DNA of 5,669 nucleotides from Xanthobacteraceae bacterium (lineage in GTDB: Bacteria; Pseudomonadota; Alphaproteobacteria; Rhizobiales; Xanthobacteraceae), in the NCBI GenBank assembly GCA_030044035.1, contig JASHWN010000206.1, positions 1-5,669 of the forward strand, written 5' to 3'. Within the stretch, counting starts at the first letter, position 1. The number at the start of each line of letters is the position of its first letter. A program made the position numbers and the translations under genes. This document shows positions 1-5,281 of this stretch, piece by piece. Below the pieces are notes generated by a model. It was not told the origin of the DNA. It made no database searches and saw only the letters and a program-made list of their open reading frames with translations.

Positions 1-293
1 AATTCGGCCTGATGAAGCCGTCGGCCTATCTGATCAACACCTCGCGCGGGCCGATCGTCGAAGAGGCGGCGCTGCTCGCCGCGCTGCGCGACAAGAAAAT
101 CGCCGGCGCCGGGCTCGACGTGTTCGACATCGAGCCGCTGCCGCTCGACCATCCGTTGCGCAAAATGGACAACGTCGTGATCACGCCGCATCTCGGCTAC
201 GTCTCCGAGCAGAATTACCGGGCCTATTTCGCCGGCGTGGTCGAGGATATTTCCGCGTTCCTGGACGGCAAGCCGGTAAGGGTGATTACGTAA
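1..293 (+). CDS. D-isomer-specific 2-hydroxyacid dehydrogenase, C-terminal fragment (5' end outside window)
   Basis: The reading frame is open from the left edge (first whole codon at position 3) to TAA at 291-293, giving about 96 visible residues of a family whose members usually have about 310-340. Three family landmarks appear in order: the segment INTSRGPIVEE, whose Arg (codon 45-47) binds the substrate carboxylate; GLDVFDIEP, whose Glu (132-134) tunes the catalytic base; and ITPHLGYVSE, whose His (189-191) is the acid/base. All three catalytic residues are therefore intact. The family reduces 2-keto acids to D-2-hydroxyacids, or the reverse, with NAD(P)H in the cytoplasm. The fragment covers the end of the Rossmann domain and the final helix that returns to the substrate domain. 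Substrate specificity cannot be judged because the N-terminal substrate domain is missing. ATG at 12 is an internal Met, not the start. It is followed 124 nt later by an amidohydrolase gene on the same strand, so co-transcription is possible. Confidence 0.9.
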   Translation, partial: FGLMKPSAYLINTSRGPIVEEAALLAALRDKKIAGAGLDVFDIEPLPLDHPLRKMDNVVITPHLGYVSEQNYRAYFAGVVEDISAFLDGKPVRVIT

Positions 294-302
294 CGCAAGC
301 TT

Positions 303-400
303 GTCATGCCCCGCGCAAGCAGGGCATCCAGTAGCCGCTGCGCCTTACAAATTCTTCTGCGCCGACGATTACTGGATCGTCCGCTTGCGCGGACGATGAC
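303..400. repeat. 98-bp imperfect palindrome made of two hairpin arms (REP/MITE-like intergenic repeat)
   Basis: The left arm 303-333 and the right arm 370-400 are inverted copies, 31 nt each and identical at 24 of 31 positions when one is reverse-complemented. The outer blocks GTCAT (303-307) and ATGAC (396-400), and the inner blocks ATCCAGTA (326-333) and TACTGGAT (370-377), match perfectly. Each arm is itself a hairpin: ATGCCC (306-311) with GGGCAT (322-327), and a 9-bp stem 376-384 with 389-397 around a 4-nt loop. About 36 nt of less ordered sequence lies between the arms. Similar sequences are, from memory, frequent between genes in Bradyrhizobium and Rhodopseudomonas, so this is probably a dispersed element rather than a local operator. 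It ends just before the ribosome binding site of the amidohydrolase gene. No transposase or target-site duplication was seen. Confidence 0.75.
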
Positions 401-406
401 ACTCAC

Positions 407-413
407 GGGAGGG
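407..413 (+). promoter_or_regulatory. Shine-Dalgarno for the amidohydrolase gene
   Basis: GGGAGGG, whose GGAGG core ends 5 nt before ATG 418, is a strong ribosome binding site and fixes that start. It begins 6 nt after the right arm of the palindrome ends, so folding of the repeat in RNA would sit directly beside it. Confidence 0.75.
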
Positions 414-417
414 CCTC

Positions 418-1428
418 ATGAGCGACGGCACATTGATCGATTTCTACTGCCACATCTCGCCGGCGCGCTTTCTCGACGAGATGAACAAGATCGCGCCGAA
501 GCTCGGCAACATCGCGGCGCGGCTGCGCAACGTGCGCAAGATCCACGATCTCGACGCGCGGTTTCGCGAGATGGACGCGTTCGGCGACTATCGCCAGGTC
601 GTCTCGCTGCCCAATCCGCCGATCGAGGATTTCGCCACGCCCGGCCAGGGGCTCGCTCTGGCGCGGATCGCCAACGACGCCATGGCGGAACTCAGCCAAA
701 AACATCCCGACCGCTTCGCCGGCTTCGTCGCGGCGCTGTCGCTCACCGACGTGATGGGCTCGGTCGAGGAAGCCCGCCGCGCCATCAAAGATCTCGGCGC
801 CGCCGGCGTACAGATTTTCACCCCGCTCGCCGGCCGGCCGCTCGATGAGCCGGCGTTCGAGCCGTTATTCGCCGCCATGGCGCAGCTCGAGGCGCCGATC
901 TGGCTGCATCCGGCGCGCACCGCCGCCATGACGGACTATGCGGCCGAGCAGAAATCGCGCTTCGAAATGTGGTGGTGTTTCGGCTGGCCCTACGACACCT
1001 CGGTCGCCATGGTGCGGCTCGCGTTTTGCGGCCTGTTCGACCGCTATCCCGACCTGAAAATCATCACCCATCATCTCGGCGGCATGATCCCGTATTACGA
1101 CGGCCGCATCGGTCCCGGGCTCGACGTGCTCGGCAGCCGCACCTCGGACGAGGATTACGCGAAAATCCTCCCCTCGCTGCGGCGGCCGCATCTCGACTAC
1201 ATGCACGACTTCTACGCCGACACCGCGATGTTCGGCGGCGGCGTGCACGCGCTGCGCTGCGGCTACGAATTTTTCGGCGCCGACAAGGTGGTGTTCGCAA
1301 CCGACACCCCGCTCGGCCCGATCAAGCCGGCGATCGACGCGCTGCAAAAACTCGACATTCCGGCCGCCGACCGGCGCAAGATTTTTGCCGGCAATGCCGA
1401 GCGCTTGCTGAAAAAGAGGCTGAGCTAG
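418..1428 (+). CDS. Amidohydrolase-2 family (ACMSD-like) metal-dependent hydrolase/decarboxylase
   Basis: The protein has 336 residues, the usual length for the ACMSD/amidohydrolase-2 TIM-barrel family, whose members hydrolyse or decarboxylate small acids around a single metal ion. Visible landmarks are the strand-1 motif DFYCH (residues 8-12), IWLHP with His164, the helix beginning GWPYDTSVAMVRL (189-201), IITHHLGG with His218/His219, FATD with Asp296, and the C-terminal AGNAERLL (324-331) typical of the family. In ACMSD-type enzymes the metal ligands are HxH on strand 1, a His on strand 5 and an Asp on strand 8. Here the first His is replaced by Tyr10, while His12, His164 and Asp296 are kept. 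No signal peptide is visible, so it should be cytoplasmic. The start is set by a strong Shine-Dalgarno at 407-413. The substrate is unknown; a carboxylated aromatic or ring-cleavage product, or a lactone, is possible by family. The family call is secure, the reaction is not. Confidence 0.88.
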   Translation: MSDGTLIDFYCHISPARFLDEMNKIAPKLGNIAARLRNVRKIHDLDARFREMDAFGDYRQVVSLPNPPIEDFATPGQGLALARIANDAMAELSQKHPDRFAGFVAALSLTDVMGSVEEARRAIKDLGAAGVQIFTPLAGRPLDEPAFEPLFAAMAQLEAPIWLHPARTAAMTDYAAEQKSRFEMWWCFGWPYDTSVAMVRLAFCGLFDRYPDLKIITHHLGGMIPYYDGRIGPGLDVLGSRTSDEDYAKILPSLRRPHLDYMHDFYADTAMFGGGVHALRCGYEFFGADKVVFATDTPLGPIKPAIDALQKLDIPAADRRKIFAGNAERLLKKRLS

Positions 1429-1563
1429 CGCGATACAGCCGCCCGGCCTCGTTTTCGCCAGTTCGGCGGTGCCGCGTCGCGGCGAGGGGCGGCGCTGGGT
1501 CGGGGCCCGGAAACACGCGCAAAAGCGGGCGTTTGCCACCGGCCGCGTGTGACGTTTTAGCGG

Positions 1564-1592
1564 TTGCCATGCTATTGGCGCATAACCATAAT
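1564..1592 (+). promoter_or_regulatory. Candidate sigma70-type promoter for the ABC transporter operon
   Basis: TTGCCA (1564-1569) and CATAAT (1587-1592) each match the -35 and -10 consensus at 5 of 6 positions and are separated by exactly 17 nt. The site lies in the only AT-richer patch of the intergenic region and points toward the binding-protein gene. Transcription would start near 1599-1600, leaving a leader of about 220 nt. A short GCCA/TGGC inverted pair (1566-1569 and 1576-1579) overlaps the -35 and spacer, too weak to call an operator. Confidence 0.5.
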
Positions 1593-1665
1593 GTTTCACG
1601 CGAATGGGTAGCGTAACGCCGGTCGAGCATCGCATCGATGAACGATGGAATCAGCGCCCTTGCAG

Positions 1666-1690
1666 TCAGCCGCCAATGCTGCGCGGCTGA
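1666..1690 (+). promoter_or_regulatory. Hairpin in the presumed 5' leader
   Basis: TCAGCCGC (1666-1673) is the exact reverse complement of GCGGCTGA (1683-1690), giving an 8-bp stem with a 9-nt loop. No T-run follows, so it is not an intrinsic terminator. It would fold in the leader RNA about 130 nt upstream of the binding-protein start. An 8-bp stem can arise by chance in such GC-rich DNA, and its role is unknown. Confidence 0.35.
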
Positions 1691-1809
1691 GGTCCCGTTC
1701 GCGCTGCACGCACCAGCCCACGCATCGCTTGAACTGCGGCCGCCGCGCCGCATCGCCAGCGCACGTTCAGGAGCCGCAGCAACGATATCGTCATAACACT
1801 AATCAACAC

Positions 1810-1815
1810 AGGAGG
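1810..1815 (+). promoter_or_regulatory. Shine-Dalgarno that sets the binding-protein start
   Basis: AGGAGG lies 6 nt before ATG 1822. It decides between this start and an in-frame upstream ATG at 1645, which lacks any ribosome binding site and would bury the signal peptide behind a 59-residue basic extension. Confidence 0.85.
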
Positions 1816-1821
1816 TGTGCG

Positions 1822-3165
1822 ATGGGATCGGGAGGAAACAAACACAATCGCTCCGTTACACGGCGAAGCTTCCTTAAGGCATCGGGCGCCGTCGGATTGG
1901 CGCCCGTGCTTTCGGCGCCGTTCGTGTCAGGCGCATTGGCCGACAACACCGCGCTGACGATCGTGCAGTGGAGCCACTTCGTTCCGGCATTCGACACCTG
2001 GTTCGATAAATTCGCCAAGGATTGGGGCGACAAGAACAAGATCGCGGTCACAGTCGACCACATCCCGGTGCAGGACGTTCCCGCACGCGCGGCTGCGGAG
2101 GCCTCGGCGCAATCGGGACACGACATTTTCGGGTTCAACGGCTCCGGCGGCGCGCATCTCTACCGCAAGTTCTTTATCAACCTCGCCGATCTGGTGAAGG
2201 AAACCGAGAAGAAGTACGGCGCGGTCAGCATCATCGGCAAGCAGCTCGGCTACAACGCGGACGACGGCACCTGGTCGGCCTTCCCCGATTACTACATCAA
2301 CTTCCCGGGCATGTATCAAAAGAGCCTATGGGACGAGATCGGGATGAAGCCCGATACGTGGGACGACGTGCGCCTCGGCGGCGCCAAGCTGAAGGCGAAG
2401 GGCAAACCGGTCGGCATCTCGCTCGGCCACAGCAACGATCCGAGCACGACCTGGCGCGGCCTGTTGTGGAGCTATGGCGCTTCCGAACAGGACGAAGCCG
2501 GCAAGAAGATCATCCTCGACAGCAAGGCGACGGTCGAGGCGGTCAAATACGTCGCCGCCCTCTACAAGGAGGCGATGACGCCGGAAGTGTTGTCCTGGAA
2601 CGATGCCAGCAACAACCAGTACCTCGCCTCCGGTGTCGGCTCCTACATCATCAATCCGATCTCGGCTTACCGCACGATCCAACAGTCCAACAAGACGCTG
2701 GCCGACGACATCTTCGTCATCGAGCCGCCGAGGGGTCCGGTGAAGCGGATCATGGGCGCCGCGTCCGAATTCTACGGCATCTGGAAGTTTGCCAAAAACA
2801 AGGAAGCGGCGATCGAGTTCTTGAAGTATTACCGCGACAACTGGCCGGAAGCCTTCAAGGCAAGCTCGGGCTACAACAATCCTTGCTTCGCCAATCTGGT
2901 GCCGAAGCCGATGCCGATCTTGTCGAACGATCCGACGTCGACGCCGCCCACCAAGCTGGCGATCCTGCAGGACTCCGACAAGTGGTCCGCCATTCCGGGC
3001 TATCCCGGGCCGGCCACGCCGGCGACGGACGAAATCTACTATGCCTTCATCCTCAACGACATGATGGCGAAGGCGGCAACGGGCGCGTCGAGCGCGGAAG
3101 ATGCGGTCAAAGAGGCGACGCAGCGATGCGAAGCCATCTTCAAGAAGTGGGCCCGCAGGACCTGA
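1822..3165 (+). CDS. Extracellular solute-binding protein (family 1, CUT1-type) with Tat signal peptide
   Basis: The 447-residue protein is the periplasmic receptor of the ABC importer encoded next to it. The N-terminus carries a textbook twin-arginine signal: TRRSFLK (residues 13-19), a hydrophobic stretch to about residue 36, and an ALA site (38-40), predicting cleavage before Asp41. The mature part begins TALTIVQWSHF, the first strand of a type I/II periplasmic fold, and continues with family-1 features: DIFGFNG (101-107), FPDYYINFPGMYQKSLWDEIGMKPDTWDD (154-182 region), the helix IEFLKYY (331-337) and a terminal helix SSAEDAVKEATQRCEAIFKKW (from about 423). Several aromatic residues (W151, Y157, Y158, W211, W216, W259) could stack on a sugar-like ligand; that is inference. 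Length matches the usual 400-450 residues. Two cysteines remain in the mature chain (C355, C436). It is the first gene of the cassette, followed by ATPase and two permeases. The ligand cannot be named. Confidence 0.9.
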   Translation: MGSGGNKHNRSVTRRSFLKASGAVGLAPVLSAPFVSGALADNTALTIVQWSHFVPAFDTWFDKFAKDWGDKNKIAVTVDHIPVQDVPARAAAEASAQSGHDIFGFNGSGGAHLYRKFFINLADLVKETEKKYGAVSIIGKQLGYNADDGTWSAFPDYYINFPGMYQKSLWDEIGMKPDTWDDVRLGGAKLKAKGKPVGISLGHSNDPSTTWRGLLWSYGASEQDEAGKKIILDSKATVEAVKYVAALYKEAMTPEVLSWNDASNNQYLASGVGSYIINPISAYRTIQQSNKTLADDIFVIEPPRGPVKRIMGAASEFYGIWKFAKNKEAAIEFLKYYRDNWPEAFKASSGYNNPCFANLVPKPMPILSNDPTSTPPTKLAILQDSDKWSAIPGYPGPATPATDEIYYAFILNDMMAKAATGASSAEDAVKEATQRCEAIFKKWARRT

Positions 3166-3182
3166 TATACTGCATATACTGC
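3165..3182 (+). repeat. Tandem 9-bp direct repeat at the binding-protein stop codon
   Basis: ATATACTGC occurs twice head to tail (3165-3173 and 3174-3182). The first copy starts on the last base of the TGA stop. It is AT-rich in an otherwise GC-rich setting. It may be a replication-slippage duplication or a paired protein-binding half-site. Confidence 0.6.
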
Positions 3183-3186
3183 GCCC

Positions 3187-3211
3187 GGACCGCGTTCTTG
3201 TAGCGCGGTCC
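3187..3211 (+). promoter_or_regulatory. Hairpin just after the binding-protein gene
   Basis: GGACCGCG (3187-3194) pairs perfectly with CGCGGTCC (3204-3211) around a 9-nt loop, 21 nt downstream of the stop. No T-tract follows, so a simple intrinsic terminator is unlikely. Position and strength fit a 3' stabilising or processing structure that protects binding-protein mRNA, as known for other binding-protein-first ABC operons. Confidence 0.55.
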
Positions 3212-3251
3212 AGGCCCGCCGGTTCTGCCGGTCAAGCGGAATGATATGATG

Positions 3252-3281
3252 CTGCCCCGCCGAAAGGGGTCGGCGGGGCAG
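3252..3281 (+). promoter_or_regulatory. Strong GC-rich hairpin upstream of the ATPase gene
   Basis: CTGCCCCGCCGA (3252-3263) is the exact reverse complement of TCGGCGGGGCAG (3270-3281), giving a 12-bp, mostly G-C stem with a 6-nt loop (3264-3269). It ends 28 nt before ATG 3310 and 18 nt before that gene's Shine-Dalgarno. There is no following T-run. It may cause pausing or partial termination, or block 3' exonuclease, so that the binding protein is made in excess over the membrane components. That role is inference from position. Confidence 0.65.
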
Positions 3282-3309
3282 GTCATGACGCCGAATTCTG
3301 GGAGGTTGA

Positions 3310-4335
3310 ATGGCTGCGGTCGTGACCAGGGACATCGTCAAGAAATTCGGCGAGGTCCCCGCTGTAAACGGCATTTCGCTTAACGTGCCGAACGGTGAAT
3401 TCATGGTTTTGCTCGGGCCGTCGGGCTGCGGCAAGACCACGTTCCTGCGCATCATCTGCGGGCTCGAACAGCAGACCAGCGGCGACCTTCTGATCGGCGG
3501 CAACGTCGTCAACGACATTCCGCCGCGCGCCCGCGGCGTGGCGATGATGTTTCAGAGCTACGGGCTCTATCCGCATTTCACGGTTCGCCACAACATCGCC
3601 TTTCCGCTGAAGACGCAAGGCGCGCCGGGCGCGGAGATCAGCAAGAAGGTCGAATGGGCCTCGCAGTTGCTCGGCATCGGCCATCTGCTCGACCGCCGGC
3701 CGCGCCAGCTTTCCGGCGGCGAGCGGCAGCGGGTTGCGCTGGCGCGGGCGCTGGTGCGCGAGCCGACCGCGCTCCTGCTCGACGAGCCGCTGTCGAATCT
3801 CGACGCCAAATTGCGCACCTCGGCCCGCCAGGAGATCAGGCAGTTCCAGCAGCGGGTGGGCGTCACCACCATTTACGTGACGCACGATCAGGTCGAGGCC
3901 ATGGGCATGGGCGACCGCATCGCGGTGATTGACCGCGGTCAGGTGCGCCAGGTGGGGACGCCGTCGGAAATCTACAATGATCCCGCCGATCGCTTCGTCG
4001 CCACCTTCGTCGGCGCGCCGCCGATGAATATCGTCGCGCGCAACGGCGGCTATCTCGGATTCCGGCCGGAGAATTTCCTGCCCAAGGACATGGTCAAGGA
4101 CGCCGCTTTCACGGAATTCAAGTTCCGCGTCGACCGTTCCGAGTATCTCGGCTCCGAGCGCATCGTCTACGGCACGCTGGAAGGCTTCGATGCGAAGGAC
4201 GTTGTCACGGCGAAACTTCCGCCGGCGCACGTCGCCGAGGAGTGGATCCGGCCCGGCGAATGGCATCCCTTCGCCGTGCGCGATGCCGCGCTGCGCCATT
4301 TCGATAACGACGGCAAGCGGACAAGCCGCCACTAG
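3310..4335 (+). CDS. ABC transporter ATP-binding protein, MalK/UgpC type (CUT1)
   Basis: This 341-residue cytoplasmic ATPase powers the importer as a homodimer. All nucleotide-binding motifs are present: Walker A GPSGCGKT (36-43), Q-loop Gln82 in MMFQSYGLYPH, signature LSGGERQ (134-140), Walker B ALLLDEP (154-160; Asp158, Glu159), D-loop SNLD (162-165) and the switch His192 in YVTHDQVEAM. The transition DPADRFVATFVGAPPMNIV (224-242) and the motif GFRPENF (250-256) show the C-terminal regulatory (TOBE/OB) domain of the MalK class. Only about 9 residues separate MN and GFRPEN, whereas in E. coli MalK about 43 do, so the first part of that domain is shortened and the whole protein is shorter than the usual 350-370. 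The start is supported by GGGAGG at 3300-3305, 4 nt before the ATG. The permease gene begins 15 nt after the stop. MalK-type ATPases can be shared among systems, so the motif set does not give the substrate. Confidence 0.93.
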   Translation: MAAVVTRDIVKKFGEVPAVNGISLNVPNGEFMVLLGPSGCGKTTFLRIICGLEQQTSGDLLIGGNVVNDIPPRARGVAMMFQSYGLYPHFTVRHNIAFPLKTQGAPGAEISKKVEWASQLLGIGHLLDRRPRQLSGGERQRVALARALVREPTALLLDEPLSNLDAKLRTSARQEIRQFQQRVGVTTIYVTHDQVEAMGMGDRIAVIDRGQVRQVGTPSEIYNDPADRFVATFVGAPPMNIVARNGGYLGFRPENFLPKDMVKDAAFTEFKFRVDRSEYLGSERIVYGTLEGFDAKDVVTAKLPPAHVAEEWIRPGEWHPFAVRDAALRHFDNDGKRTSRH

Positions 4336-4350
4336 AAGGCCTATTCGCCC

Positions 4351-5280
4351 ATGGTCGCCATCGCCGATTCAGTCCCCAAGCCGGCCGCGCGCTTCCGCTT
4401 CATCCTCGACCGGCGCGACGTGCTCGGCTCGCTCATGGTCGGCCCGGCGATTCTCTACGTGCTGTTGCTGGTCGGCGTGCCGTTCCTCATGGCGGTGTAT
4501 TACTCGCTCAGCGCCTACACGATCTACGATCCGTCGTGGAGCTTCGTCGGCCTGGACAATTTCGAAGACGTCGTGGCAGACCCGGTCTTCCGGCAGACGC
4601 TTTACAATACTTTTATCTTCACCTTCGGATCGCAGCTCCTCGGCCTCATCCTCGGCAAGTTCGGCGCACTGGTGCTGCTGCGGCCGTTTCCCGGCCGCAA
4701 GTTGGTTCGCGCGCTGGTCATATTGCCGTGGGCGGTGCCGATCGCGCTCGCCACGGTCGCCTGGCAATGGATGTTCGATTCGCTCTACAGCGTCATCAAC
4801 TGGACGCTGATCGCGCTCGGCGTCGTCACCCGCTCCGACGCGCCCAACTGGCTCGGCACGCCGCATCTGGCGATGCTGTCGGTGATCGTCGTCAATGCCT
4901 GGCGTTTCTTTCCGTTCGCGATCGTGATTTTCCTCGCCGGCATCACCGCCATACCGCAGGACGTGCTCGACGCGGCGACCGTCGACGGCGCCGGCTTCTG
5001 GCGCCGCAACTACCAGATCATCATGCCGATGATTCTGCCGATCGTGGCCGTCGGCCTCATCTTCGGCATCGTGTTCACCTTTACCGATCTTTCCATCGTC
5101 TTTCTGATGACCATGGGCGGCCCGGTGGGCGCGACCTCGGTGCTTGGCTTCTCCGGTTTCCAGACCGGCATCGTCTCCGGCGACGTGTCGCACGGCGCCG
5201 CCATTTCGCTGTTCATGCTGCCGGTGTTGTTCGTCGTCGTTGTCGCGATGCTGCGCTTTATCAGGCGGCGGGAGATCTGA
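4351..5280 (+). CDS. ABC transporter permease, MalF/UgpA type (CUT1), first subunit
   Basis: The 309-residue inner-membrane protein is one half of the import channel. Hydrophobic segments suggest six membrane spans, at about residues 28-50, 88-110, 120-141, 172-200, 228-252 and 283-303. The cytoplasmic EAA loop that docks on the ATPase is clear at 207-230 (DAATVDGAGFWRR followed by NYQIIMPMILP), with Asp in place of the usual first Glu and the DGA core intact. SFVGLDNFEDV (64-74) is typical of the periplasmic loop after span 1 in MalF/UgpA homologues. The start ATG 4351 follows the ATPase stop by 15 nt. Its Shine-Dalgarno is poor (AGAAGG at 4334-4339, 11 nt upstream, overlapping the preceding stop), which suggests translational coupling. 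No better start exists before the first membrane span. Its stop is 1 nt before the next permease start. Confidence 0.92.
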   Translation: MVAIADSVPKPAARFRFILDRRDVLGSLMVGPAILYVLLLVGVPFLMAVYYSLSAYTIYDPSWSFVGLDNFEDVVADPVFRQTLYNTFIFTFGSQLLGLILGKFGALVLLRPFPGRKLVRALVILPWAVPIALATVAWQWMFDSLYSVINWTLIALGVVTRSDAPNWLGTPHLAMLSVIVVNAWRFFPFAIVIFLAGITAIPQDVLDAATVDGAGFWRRNYQIIMPMILPIVAVGLIFGIVFTFTDLSIVFLMTMGGPVGATSVLGFSGFQTGIVSGDVSHGAAISLFMLPVLFVVVVAMLRFIRRREI

Positions 5281-5281
5281 C

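Larger units (their letters stand above)
1429..1821. other. Non-coding region between amidohydrolase and transporter operon
   Basis: This 393-nt stretch holds no convincing gene. Its first part (about 1440-1520) is very GC-rich with short complementary blocks such as GCCGC/GCGGC around 1471-1483, but no T-tract, so no clear intrinsic terminator for the amidohydrolase gene can be named. Around 1560-1600 the composition becomes AT-richer, where a promoter candidate lies. The remaining 220 nt would be the 5' leader of the transporter operon. Two open frames run through the leader (one in frame with the binding-protein gene from ATG 1645, one of 52 codons from 1638 to 1796), but neither has a Shine-Dalgarno. 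Confidence 0.7.

Noticed and set aside
1..5. Window begins AATTC, like an EcoRI-cut clone end
   Set aside because: Uncut GAATTC sites occur inside the window (2767, 3293, 3397, 4114), so the left edge is probably a coincidence or a partial digest and has no biological meaning.
1447..1487. Possible terminator after the amidohydrolase gene (CCTCG/CGAGG with inner GCCGC/GCGGC)
   Set aside because: The stems are short and mutually weak, with no following T-tract. They are expected by chance at this GC content.
1638..1796. 52-codon open frame in the leader (MNDGISALAV...)
   Set aside because: No convincing ribosome binding site and an Ala/Arg-rich composition expected from random GC-rich DNA. 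It is kept only as a note for the leader finding.
1645..1821. In-frame upstream ATG extending the binding protein by 59 residues
   Set aside because: No Shine-Dalgarno precedes ATG 1645, the extension is low-complexity basic sequence, and it would place the Tat signal internally. ATG 1822 has AGGAGG at ideal spacing.
2022..3203. 393-residue plus-strand frame overlapping the binding protein
   Set aside because: Arg/Gln/Gly-rich shifted frame of the real gene with no domain and no ribosome binding site.
3222..3250. Possible internal promoter before the ATPase gene (TATGAT at 3245-3250)
   Set aside because: The -10-like hexamer is good, but no acceptable -35 lies 16-18 nt upstream, so it is not supported.
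3283..4332. 349-residue open frame on the minus strand opposite the ATPase
   Set aside because: Antisense shadow. The plus strand has every ABC ATPase motif intact, and the minus frame shows no domain.
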